DNA of 64,000 nt. It comes from Myxococcus virescens. Its GTDB lineage: Bacteria; Myxococcota; Myxococcia; Myxococcales; Myxococcaceae. The notes under the pieces were generated by a model. The model was not told where the DNA came from and searched no databases. It worked only from the letters and a program-made list of their open reading frames with translations. Positions 26,184 through 34,125 of this stretch are shown piece by piece; position 1 is the first letter of the stretch, and each line of letters opens with the position of its first letter. The stretch is taken from contig NZ_FNAJ01000002.1 of assembly GCF_900101905.1 (NCBI RefSeq), forward strand, positions 1 through 64,000, in the 5' to 3' direction. Both the position numbers and the translations under genes were made by a program.

Positions 26184-27209
26184 ATGTATCACCACCCCAC
26201 CTCGAAGACCTGTTCCAGCTCCAAGGTCACCTACGCCGGACGCCGTTGTGCGCACCGGTGGGAGCTGCTGCCAGCGTTGCTTCTTGTCGCCGCCGTGGGG
26301 TGTGGCCCGGCGGAGCCAATGGATACGGCGAGCGAGACGCTGGGCACCCAGTCGGACGCGTTGGTGTCGTCCAATGGCTTGTCCACCAATGGCTTGTCGA
26401 CGAACGGGCTGTCGACGAACGGCTTGTCGACCAACGGCCTGTCCACCAATGGCTTGTCGACGAATGGACTGTCGACGAACGGCTTGTCGACGAATGGGTT
26501 CAATACATGGTTCAGCGCGGACCCCGTCAAGGCCGAGGAGGTGATGCGATACATCGTCCGGTGCGCGCTCGCCTCCGGCCAGTCCCTGACGTACACGCAT
26601 GCGGGCACCACGCACACCTGGCATGGCTCCCTGGGGCTGGCGCCGACGTGGTCGAACCCCACGCCTCCGCCTCCGTCGAGCCCGGGCGCCCCGGTTGCCC
26701 CGGAGCCCGAGCAGCAGCTGGTGTCGAGCTGCCTGGCGGCACACGTGAACAAGTACGGTGTGCATCTGAACATCTCCGTGCAGGGCAAGGACTCGCAGGG
26801 CGTCCTCATTCCGACGACGGCCGAGGAGCTGCAGATCTACAACCAGAACGAGGCCGTCTTCTTCGGCAACCTCTTCAATGGTCAGGGACTCTTCGCGGCC
26901 AATGACGCGCCCTACCTGGCCTACGACGAGAGCACGGTGCGCGCGTGCGGCCTGTCGTCGTGGAGCGGGGACCCGGACTGCGCGGCCGTCATCACCCACG
27001 TGGGGGCTGCCCTGACGCACTGCCAGCAGGACTCCACGCGGACGTACTACACGCGCTGCACGTACAACGGCGTGACGTACCGCCCGCTCACCACCCGCAT
27101 CCGTCCCCAGGACATCTACAAGTGCGGTGATGGGACGTGCCAGCTCTCCGAGCGCTGCGGCACCAGCAACACGCCGGACAGCTGCGCCGCGGACTGTGGC
27201 GCCTGCTAG
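26184..27209 (+). CDS. Lipoprotein with eight NGLST repeats and a cysteine-rich C-terminus
   Basis: A 341-residue envelope protein. GGAGG precedes the ATG by 5 bases. A long 25-residue basic leader precedes the hydrophobic core LLPALLLVAAVGC; the lipobox cysteine is residue 40. Residues 64-108 are eight copies of NGLST plus one NGFNT. The central part has segments VMRYIVRCALASGQSLTY, WHGSLGLAPTW and YLAYDESTVRACGL that recur in myxobacterial secreted proteins. The C-terminus, CGDGTCQLSERCG and DSCAADCGAC, is a short cysteine-rich motif found at the end of many myxobacterial surface proteins. The function is unknown. A surface location is inferred. Confidence 0.8.
   Translation: MYHHPTSKTCSSSKVTYAGRRCAHRWELLPALLLVAAVGCGPAEPMDTASETLGTQSDALVSSNGLSTNGLSTNGLSTNGLSTNGLSTNGLSTNGLSTNGLSTNGFNTWFSADPVKAEEVMRYIVRCALASGQSLTYTHAGTTHTWHGSLGLAPTWSNPTPPPPSSPGAPVAPEPEQQLVSSCLAAHVNKYGVHLNISVQGKDSQGVLIPTTAEELQIYNQNEAVFFGNLFNGQGLFAANDAPYLAYDESTVRACGLSSWSGDPDCAAVITHVGAALTHCQQDSTRTYYTRCTYNGVTYRPLTTRIRPQDIYKCGDGTCQLSERCGTSNTPDSCAADCGAC
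26373..26507 (+). repeat. 15-base tandem repeat encoding NGLST
   Basis: Eight in-frame 15-base units (26373-26492) plus a divergent ninth (26493-26507). Peptide identity is perfect over eight copies, while codons vary between AAT/AAC, TTG/CTG and TCC/TCG, so selection acts on the peptide and recent slippage is not the only cause. Copy number is likely variable among strains. Confidence 0.9.
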
Positions 27210-27651
27210 GCGCTGATGTCTTCGCGGCGCCCCCGTGCCGCGCGCAGTGGCGGCCTTTCCTCCTACCCCTCGGGAGGATGCCATGGAAGTCCCAGTCTGT
27301 CCGAGCGCGGCGGCCGCCGCATCCAGGCTGAAGATGTGGGTTGTCTCCGGGCCCTCCCCGCACGCCCGGCTCATTCAAATGGCTGTCCGCGAGATGCATC
27401 CACACCTCCCGCGCTTCGCTGGGGGCAGGGAGCGGTTTGCCTGATGCGTCGTTGTTCACGGCCGTGGGTCAGCGGACCGCGACCTGATGGAAGGACGGCA
27501 GTCCCTGAGTGGAGCCTTGCAGGCGGGGTGGGCCGCCATGGCCGCCACGCTATGCGGGGCACCATGCTGGCCATGCCTGCCTGGCGGGATGGTCATCAAC
27601 GGGGGATGCCTTACCTTGCGGTTCTGGTATTGATGCTATATCTGGTTTTGG
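27210..27651. other. Intergenic region ahead of the toxin-like lipoprotein
   Basis: 442 bases. From about 27590 to 27660 the DNA becomes AT-richer (TGATGCTATATCTGGTTTTGG), probably the promoter of the gene at 27652. On the minus strand, 27459 leftward reads with protein-like character in two successive frames, possibly a decayed gene, but I cannot support a call. Confidence 0.35.
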
Positions 27652-28290
27652 ATGTTACGGCGATTCGCGCTGGTGGCGTGTGCGGGCGTGCCGCTCGTGA
27701 GTGCGTGCGGCTCGTCAGCGACTGCTGGCAGTGTCGGTCCGCCTGCTGCTGCGAAGTGGGTTGGACCGCCGGTGCCCAGCCCCGCTGGGGGCACCGTGCG
27801 CTTCGCGCTCTACTACGGACCCTGGTCTTGCAGCGCAGGGTTGTATGCCCGCTGTGAGCGGCGCTGCGCCGCAGAGGGGCATGTCCCGTTGTTGGGCTGC
27901 ATCTGGCTCGCGGACATCAAGGGTGCCTGGACAGGCCGCTGGGCCGCACTGCCAGCCGAGGCAGGTGGGCGTCTGGCCATTACCCACTGCTGCTGTAGTT
28001 TCCCTGAGACGAATTCCGCCAGCTTGCGGCGGACGTGGAACAACGCACGCAAGGGCTACCGGAATGAATGGGCTCGCGAGTTTGGAGAGTGGCCGAAGGT
28101 ACCCGGCGGCGACATGTGGCCAGGGCATCACATCCGAGACCTCATGCATGGAGGACACCCAACAGCGCGGGACAACGTGCTGCCGGTGCCCCCCGCCGTT
28201 CACGAAGTCATCAACGAAGCGTATCCAGCATGCTACGCGAGTGAGCCACGGTGGCGGACCATCGGGCCGGACAGGCCGTATGCCGACTGA
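27652..28290 (+). CDS. SitA-like lipoprotein toxin candidate
   Basis: A 212-residue lipoprotein: MLRRFALVACAGVPLVSAC is a clean signal with the lipobox cysteine at residue 19. The middle has a cysteine-rich patch (THCCCSFPE). The C-terminal 70 residues, with WPGHHIRDLMHGGHPTARDN and VPPAVHEVINEAYPACY, form a histidine-rich module of the sort seen in HNH/WHH-type nuclease toxins of myxobacteria (I recall such a module in DUF6310-type proteins). In M. xanthus, SitA lipoprotein toxins are passed between cells by TraA/TraB outer-membrane exchange and are neutralised by a SitI protein encoded directly downstream. Here an SMI1/KNR4 gene overlaps its stop. Nuclease activity and SitA identity are inference from the lipoprotein plus toxin plus immunity arrangement. 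Confidence 0.7.
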   Translation: MLRRFALVACAGVPLVSACGSSATAGSVGPPAAAKWVGPPVPSPAGGTVRFALYYGPWSCSAGLYARCERRCAAEGHVPLLGCIWLADIKGAWTGRWAALPAEAGGRLAITHCCCSFPETNSASLRRTWNNARKGYRNEWAREFGEWPKVPGGDMWPGHHIRDLMHGGHPTARDNVLPVPPAVHEVINEAYPACYASEPRWRTIGPDRPYAD

Positions 28291-28759
28291 GCACATGAAA
28301 CAACTGCTGGCCGAGGTGACAGCGCACCACTTTCCGAACGCACCCGCTACGCCCGCTCAGATCGCCGCGTTCGAGGCTCGCGTGGGCTGGCGCCTCGATG
28401 CGGACCTCCGCGCGTTTTATCTGCACTGCGACGGCGGCACGCTGTTTGAGCCACGGCCGGACCAGAACTTCCGCATCCTGCCCCTCAATGAAATCCAGCG
28501 GGCTCGCGTCGCGATGCGCGGGAAGGACGACGACTCCCGGGGGCTCGCGTCCTGGTGGACGCTCGTCTACCTCGGTGATTCCGACTACTGCTTGTTGGAC
28601 GTGGCAGCTCAGCCTGGGCCGTATCCCATCCTTGATGCCTTCCACGAATCGTATCCACGGTTCGTGGACCCGATTGCACCGTCGTTCGGGGCATGGCTGG
28701 AGCGCACGTTGTGCAGCAATAACCAACTCTGGTGGCTCCCCGAACCCGAGAACGACTGA
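28280..28759 (+). CDS. SMI1/KNR4-family immunity protein (SitI-like)
   Basis: A 159-residue cytoplasmic protein with the SMI1/KNR4 fold signature: ATPAQIAAFEARVGWRLDAD and LRAFYLHCDGGTLFE near residues 30-60, the FRILPLNEIQRARV segment, then WWTLVYLGDSDYCLLDVAAQ and FGAWLERTL. SMI1/KNR4 proteins are among the commonest immunity proteins of polymorphic toxin systems. ATG 28280 overlaps the toxin gene by 11 bases; the in-frame ATG at 28295 would remove the overlap and cannot be excluded. The overlap suggests coupled expression so that immunity accompanies toxin. It should bind the C-terminal domain of the protein at 27652. Confidence 0.82.
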   Translation: MPTEHMKQLLAEVTAHHFPNAPATPAQIAAFEARVGWRLDADLRAFYLHCDGGTLFEPRPDQNFRILPLNEIQRARVAMRGKDDDSRGLASWWTLVYLGDSDYCLLDVAAQPGPYPILDAFHESYPRFVDPIAPSFGAWLERTLCSNNQLWWLPEPEND

Positions 28760-28889
28760 GGGGCCCCGGCTCACTCCTGCGCTTCACGGCGGAGGTTCAG
28801 GGACCACGCTTGAAGATGTCGCTGCCGGGCATGCTGCCCCGCCGGTCAACCTCTCGCCGCGCTGGATGGGGCCGCACCCTGCGTACAGG

Positions 28890-29072
28890 ATGACGACGTA
28901 TTGGGTGACGGACCTTGCGTGCATCGTCGCCGACCGTTGCTTGCAGTCGTTCCTGGGGGAGGGGTACATGAAGGCGTACCCCATCGCCCACCTGTTCGTG
29001 GACACGCGTGTGCTGCGAATCCTTGCCGGCGCGAACGAGATCATGAAAGAGCTCGACGCCCGTTCCCTTTAG
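28890..29072 (+). pseudogene. 3' remnant of an acyl-CoA dehydrogenase gene
   Basis: About 60 residues with the unmistakable end of the acyl-CoA dehydrogenase family: ADRCLQ, then GEGYMKAYPIAHLFVDTRVL and ILAGANEIMKELDARSL. In intact enzymes this region is GGYGYMxEYPIxR...GGxxEIMKE; here the first Gly-Gly and the Arg are replaced, consistent with decay. An ATG at 28890 is present but there is no catalytic or FAD-binding core. The thiolase gene begins 30 bases downstream, where a dehydrogenase would be expected in a beta-oxidation operon. The 5' part is absent, and the toxin/immunity pair occupies the space upstream. Confidence 0.8.
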
Positions 29073-29102
29073 ACCCACATCCCCGTCCCAAGGAGGCTCT
29101 TC

Positions 29103-30314
29103 GTGAGCCAGGAAGCATTCATCTTCGACGCCGTCCGGACCCCTCGCGGCAAGGGCAGGAAAGGCGCGCTGCACGGCACCAAGCCCATCACGCTGCTCAC
29201 CGGGCTGGTGGACGCGCTCAAGAAGCGTCACCCGAACCTGGACCCCCAGCGTATCGACGACGTGGTGCTCGGCGTCGTGTCTCCGGTGGGTGAGCAGGGC
29301 GCCGACATCGCCCGTACCCTGGTGCTGGCGGCGGGGCTGCCAGAGACGGTGGGCGGCGTGCAGCTCAATCGCTTCTGCGCGTCCGGCCTCACGGCGGTGA
29401 ACATGGCCGCCCAGCAGGTGCGCTCGGGCTGGGAGCACCTGGTCATCGCGGGCGGCGTGGAGAGCATGTCGCGCGTGCCCATGGGCTCGGACGGCGGCGC
29501 CTGGGCCATGGACCCCGCCACGAACTTCGACACCTACTTCGTCCCGCAGGGCATCTCCGCGGACCTCATCGCCACCATCGAGGGCTTCACGCGCGAGGAC
29601 GTGGACCGCTACGCTGCCCGTTCGCAGCAACTGGCGGCCCAGGCGTGGGCTGGCGGGTACTTCAAGAACTCCGTCGTCCCGGTGGTGGACCAGAACGGCC
29701 TCACCGTGCTGGACCATGACGAGCTCATGCGCCCGGACTCCACCGTGGCGTCGCTCGGCAAGCTCAACCCGTCCTTCTCCGTCATGGGCGAGGCGGGCGG
29801 CTTCGACGCGGTGGCCCTGCAGAAGTACCACTTCGTGGAGCGCATCGAGCACGTCCACACGCCGGGCAACTCGTCGGGCATCGTGGACGGCGCGGCGCTG
29901 GTGCTCATCGGCTCCGAGCAGGTGGGCAAGTCGCTGGGCCTCACGCCGCGCGCGCGCATCGCCGCGGTGGCCACGTCCGGCTCGGACCCCACCATCATGC
30001 TCACCGGCCCGATTCCGGCCACCCAGAAGCTGCTGGAGATTGCGGGCCTGTCGGTGAAGGACATCGACCTGTTCGAACTCAACGAGGCCTTCGCCTCGGT
30101 GGTGCTCAAGTACCAGAAGGACCTCGGCATTCCGGACGAGAAGCTGAACGTGAACGGCGGCGCCATCGCCATGGGGCACCCGCTGGGCGCCACGGGCGCG
30201 ATGATTCTGGGGACGATGGTGGACGAGCTGGAGCGACGCAAGGCGCGCCGCGCGGTCATCACCTTGTGCGTCGGTGGTGGCATGGGCGTGGCCACCCTCA
30301 TCGAGCGCGTCTGA
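29103..30314 (+). CDS. Acetyl-CoA C-acyltransferase (thiolase, FadA/FadI type)
   Basis: A 403-residue thiolase catalysing the last step of beta-oxidation, cleaving 3-ketoacyl-CoA with CoA. The nucleophilic cysteine lies in [13 protein letters not shown] (near residue 93), the catalytic histidine in [15 protein letters not shown], and the second cysteine in TLCVGGGMG. Length is normal for the family. GTG 29103 is preceded by AAGGAGG at 29090-29096, a near-perfect ribosome-binding site. The FadB/J-type gene follows after 40 bases, so the two encode the subunits of a trifunctional-like complex. Confidence 0.95.
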   Translation: MSQEAFIFDAVRTPRGKGRKGALHGTKPITLLTGLVDALKKRHPNLDPQRIDDVVLGVVSPVGEQGADIARTLVLAAGLPETVGGVQLNRFCASGLTAVNMAAQQVRSGWEHLVIAGGVESMSRVPMGSDGGAWAMDPATNFDTYFVPQGISADLIATIEGFTREDVDRYAARSQQLAAQAWAGGYFKNSVVPVVDQNGLTVLDHDELMRPDSTVASLGKLNPSFSVMGEAGGFDAVALQKYHFVERIEHVHTPGNSSGIVDGAALVLIGSEQVGKSLGLTPRARIAAVATSGSDPTIMLTGPIPATQKLLEIAGLSVKDIDLFELNEAFASVVLKYQKDLGIPDEKLNVNGGAIAMGHPLGATGAMILGTMVDELERRKARRAVITLCVGGGMGVATLIERV

Positions 30315-30354
30315 GCTTCTCTTCCAACACTTCGACAGGATTCGAGCGAACCCC

Positions 30355-32532
30355 ATGAGCGAGCAGAACACCATCCGCTGGGACAAGGACGCCGACGGCA
30401 TCGTCGTCTTGACGTTGGATGACCCGAACCAGTCCGCGAACACCATGAACGCCGCGTACCTGAAGTCCATGCGCGCGACGGTGGACCGGCTGGTCAAGGA
30501 GAAGGACACCGTCACCGGTGTCATCCTCGCCTCCGCGAAGAAGACCTTCTTCGCCGGTGGTGATTTGAAGGACCTGCTGAAGGTGCGCAAGGAGGACGCG
30601 AAGCAGGCCTTCGAGCTGGGGCAGGAAATCAAGGCGCAGCTGCGCACGCTGGAGACGCTGGGCAAGCCCGTGGTCGCGGCCATCAACGGCGCGGCGCTGG
30701 GCGGCGGGCTGGAGATCGCGCTCGCCTGCCACCACCGCATCATCGCGGACGTGAAGGGCGCCCAGGTGGGCCTGCCGGAAGTCACGCTGGGCCTCTTGCC
30801 CGGCGGCGGCGGCGTGGTGCGCACGGTGCGGATGCTGGGCATCGTGGACGCGCTGATGAAGGTGCTGCTCCAGGGCCAGCGCTACCGCCCGCAGGAGGCG
30901 AAGGAGGTCGGCCTGGTCCATGAGGTGGTGGCCTCCGTGGAGGCGCTGCTGCCCGCGGCCAAGGCGTGGGTGAAGGCCCATCCCACCGCGCAGCAGCCGT
31001 GGGACGTGAAGGGCTACAAGATTCCGGGCGGCACGCCGTCGTCTCCGGGGCTGGCGGCGAACCTGCCCGCGTTCCCCGCGAACCTGCGCAAGCAGCTCAA
31101 GGGCGCGAACATGCCGGCGCCTCGCGCCATCATGGCCACGGCCGTGGAGAGCACGCAGGTGGACGTGGACACCGCGTTCACCGTGGAGTCGCGCTACTTC
31201 ACCGAGCTCGTCACCGGGCAGGTCGCGAAGAACATGATTCAGGCGTTCTTCTTCGACATGCAGCACATCAACTCCGGTGGCGGCCGTCCCAAGGGCTACC
31301 CGCAGCACACCGCGAAGAAGGTGGGCGTGCTGGGCGCGGGGATGATGGGCGCGGGCATCGCCTACGTCTGCGCGAAGGCCGGCATCGACGTGGTGCTCAA
31401 GGACGTGAGCCTCGCGTCGGCGGAGAAGGGCAAGCAGTACTCCGTGAAGCTGGTGGAGAAGGCCATCCAGAGGGGCAAGTCCACGAAGGAGAAGGGGGAC
31501 GCGCTGCTGGCGCGAATCCACCCCACCACGGACGCCACCGACCTCAAGGGGTGTGACCTCGTCATCGAGGCCGTGTTCGAGGACGTGAAGCTCAAGCACC
31601 AGGTCTTCCAGGAAGTGCAGGACGTGGTCGCCCCGGACGCGGTGCTCGGGTCCAACACGTCCACGCTGCCCATCTCCGTGCTCGCCGAGGGCGTGAAGCG
31701 GACGGAGGACTTCGTGGGCATGCACTTCTTCTCGCCCGTGGACAAGATGCCGCTGCTGGAGCTCATCGCGGGAAAGAAGACGAGCGACGCCACGCTCGCG
31801 AAGGCCATCGACATCGCGGTGCAGATTGGGAAGACGCCCATCGTCGTCAACGACAGCCGGGGCTTCTTCACCAGCCGCGTCATCGGCACCTTCCTCAACG
31901 AGGCCATCGCCATGGTGGGCGAGGGCATCTCGCCTGCCTCCATCGAGCAGGCCGGCCTCCAGGCGGGCTACCCCGCCGCTCCGCTTCAGTTGGTGGACGA
32001 ACTCACGCTGACGCTGCCGCACAAGATTCGTCAGGAGACGAAGGCGGCCACCCTGGCGGAGGGCAAGCCCTGGGTGGAGCACCGCAGCTACGCCGTGATG
32101 GACGCGATGATTGACCAGCACCAGCGCAAGGGCCGCTCCACGGGGGGCGGGTTCTACGACTACGTGGACGGCAAGCGCACGGGCCTGTGGGCGGGGCTGG
32201 CGCAGCACTTCACCAGGCCCGGCCACACCATCCCCTTCGAGGACATGAAGGAGCGGATGCTGTTCGCCGAGGCCATCGACACGGTGCGCTGCTTCGACGA
32301 AGGCGTGCTGCGCTCCGCCGCGGACGCGAACATCGGCTCCATCCTCGGCATCGGCTTCCCGGCGTGGACGGGCGGCGTGGTGCAGTTCATCAATGGCTAC
32401 GAGGGCCGGACGGGCAACGGGCCGCGGGGCTTCATTGCCCGCGCGCGTGAGCTCGCGCAGCGCTACGGTGCGCACTTCGAGCCGCCGGCGTCGCTCGTCG
32501 AGAAGGCCGAAAGAGGCGAACTCTTGAAGTAG
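30355..32532 (+). CDS. Enoyl-CoA hydratase/3-hydroxyacyl-CoA dehydrogenase (FadB/FadJ type)
   Basis: A 725-residue bifunctional beta-oxidation enzyme. Residues about 1-200 are the crotonase domain (FFAGGDLKDL and AAINGAALGGGLEIALACHH supply the oxyanion hole; GLPEVTLGLLPGGGG the catalytic region). Residues about 320-500 are the NAD-binding domain (VGVLGAGMMGAGIAYVCAKA), with the catalytic histidine in FVGMHFFSPVDKMPLLEL. Two C-terminal HADH domains follow to the end. Full family length with no truncation. The ATG at 30355 starts the crotonase domain. It is followed after 25 bases by an aldehyde dehydrogenase gene in the same direction. Confidence 0.95.
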   Translation: MSEQNTIRWDKDADGIVVLTLDDPNQSANTMNAAYLKSMRATVDRLVKEKDTVTGVILASAKKTFFAGGDLKDLLKVRKEDAKQAFELGQEIKAQLRTLETLGKPVVAAINGAALGGGLEIALACHHRIIADVKGAQVGLPEVTLGLLPGGGGVVRTVRMLGIVDALMKVLLQGQRYRPQEAKEVGLVHEVVASVEALLPAAKAWVKAHPTAQQPWDVKGYKIPGGTPSSPGLAANLPAFPANLRKQLKGANMPAPRAIMATAVESTQVDVDTAFTVESRYFTELVTGQVAKNMIQAFFFDMQHINSGGGRPKGYPQHTAKKVGVLGAGMMGAGIAYVCAKAGIDVVLKDVSLASAEKGKQYSVKLVEKAIQRGKSTKEKGDALLARIHPTTDATDLKGCDLVIEAVFEDVKLKHQVFQEVQDVVAPDAVLGSNTSTLPISVLAEGVKRTEDFVGMHFFSPVDKMPLLELIAGKKTSDATLAKAIDIAVQIGKTPIVVNDSRGFFTSRVIGTFLNEAIAMVGEGISPASIEQAGLQAGYPAAPLQLVDELTLTLPHKIRQETKAATLAEGKPWVEHRSYAVMDAMIDQHQRKGRSTGGGFYDYVDGKRTGLWAGLAQHFTRPGHTIPFEDMKERMLFAEAIDTVRCFDEGVLRSAADANIGSILGIGFPAWTGGVVQFINGYEGRTGNGPRGFIARARELAQRYGAHFEPPASLVEKAERGELLK

Positions 32533-32557
32533 CAGCTCACACACAAGGAGAGGTCCG

Positions 32558-33964
32558 ATGACGCAGGGCTCCAGTCGTCTCGCCGCTGTTCCGCCGTCGT
32601 TCGATGCGAAGGCGCTCGTCGAGAAGCAGCGAGCCCGTTTCGAGACCCGTGCCACGCTGCCGCTGGCGTGGCGACGGGAGCAGTTGCAGGTGCTCGAACG
32701 GGCGGCACGCAAGTACGAGGCGGAGATTCTCGCCGCCCTGCAGTCGGACCTCTCCAAGAGCCCCGAGGAGGCCTACCTCACGGAGGTGGGCAGCATCTAC
32801 GGGGAGCTGAAGGACGCGCTGAAGAACGTGAAGGCGTGGATGGCGCCGCGCAAGGGGGCGGCGCCGCTCGCCATCCAACCCGCGCGCGTCTTGCAGTACT
32901 CGGACCCGCTGGGCGTGACGCTCATCATCTCCCCGTGGAACTACCCCTATCAGCTGGCGATTGCTCCGCTCATCGGGGCGCTCGCCGCGGGCTGTACCGC
33001 CGTGCTGAAGCCCAGCGAGCTGTCCCCGGCGACGTCCGCCGTGCTCTCGCGGATGCTGAGAGAAGCCTTCCCCGAGGACGTCGTCGCCGTCGTGGAGGGC
33101 GGCGCGGAGGTGAGCCGGGCCCTGCTCGACGAGCGCTGGGACCTCATCTTCTTCACCGGCGGCCCCCAGGTGGGCCGGGTGGTGGCGGAAGCCGCGGCGA
33201 AGCACCTGACGCCCACGGTGCTGGAGCTGGGCGGCAAGAGCCCCTGCATCATCGACAAGAGCGCGGACCTGGAAGTCACCGCGCGCCGCATCGCCTGGGG
33301 CAAGTACCTCAACGCCGGGCAGACCTGCATCGCCCCGGACTACGTGCTCATTCCACCCGAGCTCAAGGGCCGCTTCACGGAGCTGGTCCAGAAGGCCGTC
33401 ACCGACTTCTACGGCGCGAACACGCGTGAGAGCCGCGACTATGGCCGCATCATCAGTTCGCGGCACTTCGAGCGCGTCTCGAAGCTGGCGCAGGACGGGA
33501 CCGTGGCCTTTGGCGGTGAGCGGGACGCGGACAGCCGCTTCTTCGCGCCCACCGTCATCACCGACGCGCCGCTGTCCAGCCCGCTGATGCAGGAGGAGAT
33601 TTTCGGGCCCCTGCTGCCGGTGGTGGACTGTCCGAGCATCGACGAGGCCATCCGCTTCGTCCGCGCGAGGCCGAAGCCGCTGGCGCTCTACACCTTCTCC
33701 AAGGACGCGGCGGTGAACGAGCGCGTCCTCACGGAGACGTCGAGCGGCGGCGCGGTGGCCAACGACGTGTGCGTCCACTTCGCCGCGAAGGGCCTGTCTT
33801 TCGGAGGCGTGGGGGAGTCCGGCACCGGTGGCTACCACGGCCAGGCCAGCTTCGACGCGTTCAGCCACCGCAAGGGCGTGGTGAAGCGGCCCTTCCTGCT
33901 CGACATGAAGCTGCGCTATCCGCCCTACACAGGGAAGCTGGGCCTCTTCAAACGCTTCCTGTGA
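32558..33964 (+). CDS. Aldehyde dehydrogenase, fatty-aldehyde type
   Basis: A 468-residue NAD(P)-dependent aldehyde dehydrogenase. It has the Rossmann segment SPWNYPYQLAIAPLIGALAA, the FTGGPQVGRVV motif, the general base in VLELGGKSPCII, and the catalytic cysteine in NAGQTCIAPDYV. The N-terminal LVEKQRARFETR and absence of a long leader place it with class 3/fatty-aldehyde enzymes such as those using coniferyl or long-chain aldehydes. A ribosome-binding site AAGGAGAGG precedes the ATG. It lies 25 bases after the hydratase/dehydrogenase gene, so it probably channels fatty aldehydes into the same pathway. The C-terminal YTGKLGLFKRF is hydrophobic-basic and may bind membrane, as in other members. 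Confidence 0.92.
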   Translation: MTQGSSRLAAVPPSFDAKALVEKQRARFETRATLPLAWRREQLQVLERAARKYEAEILAALQSDLSKSPEEAYLTEVGSIYGELKDALKNVKAWMAPRKGAAPLAIQPARVLQYSDPLGVTLIISPWNYPYQLAIAPLIGALAAGCTAVLKPSELSPATSAVLSRMLREAFPEDVVAVVEGGAEVSRALLDERWDLIFFTGGPQVGRVVAEAAAKHLTPTVLELGGKSPCIIDKSADLEVTARRIAWGKYLNAGQTCIAPDYVLIPPELKGRFTELVQKAVTDFYGANTRESRDYGRIISSRHFERVSKLAQDGTVAFGGERDADSRFFAPTVITDAPLSSPLMQEEIFGPLLPVVDCPSIDEAIRFVRARPKPLALYTFSKDAAVNERVLTETSSGGAVANDVCVHFAAKGLSFGGVGESGTGGYHGQASFDAFSHRKGVVKRPFLLDMKLRYPPYTGKLGLFKRFL

Positions 33965-34125
33965 CACGGAGGCCGTTGCCGGGCGCATCTGCCGACAAGC
34001 GCGTTTGTTTTCATATCCCCGAGGGAAAGTTGGAGTCGAAGCGCTCCCGGAAAGGTCAGACCGCCCCGATATGAATCTCCCTGCGCGGCGCTATTCGGGG
34101 CGTCGCCGAAAGGGTTTCCTTCACA

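Noticed and set aside
27240-27459. Minus-strand sequence with protein-like stretches in two frames (SEAREVWMHLADSHL, then ETTHIFSLDAAAAALGQTG)
   Set aside because: Would need a frameshift, has no recognisable family and no supporting context; left as a possible decayed gene in the intergenic entry.
30298-32757. Long minus-strand open frame opposite the FadB/J-type gene
   Set aside because: Shadow of an enzyme with conserved active-site motifs; no domain pattern of its own.
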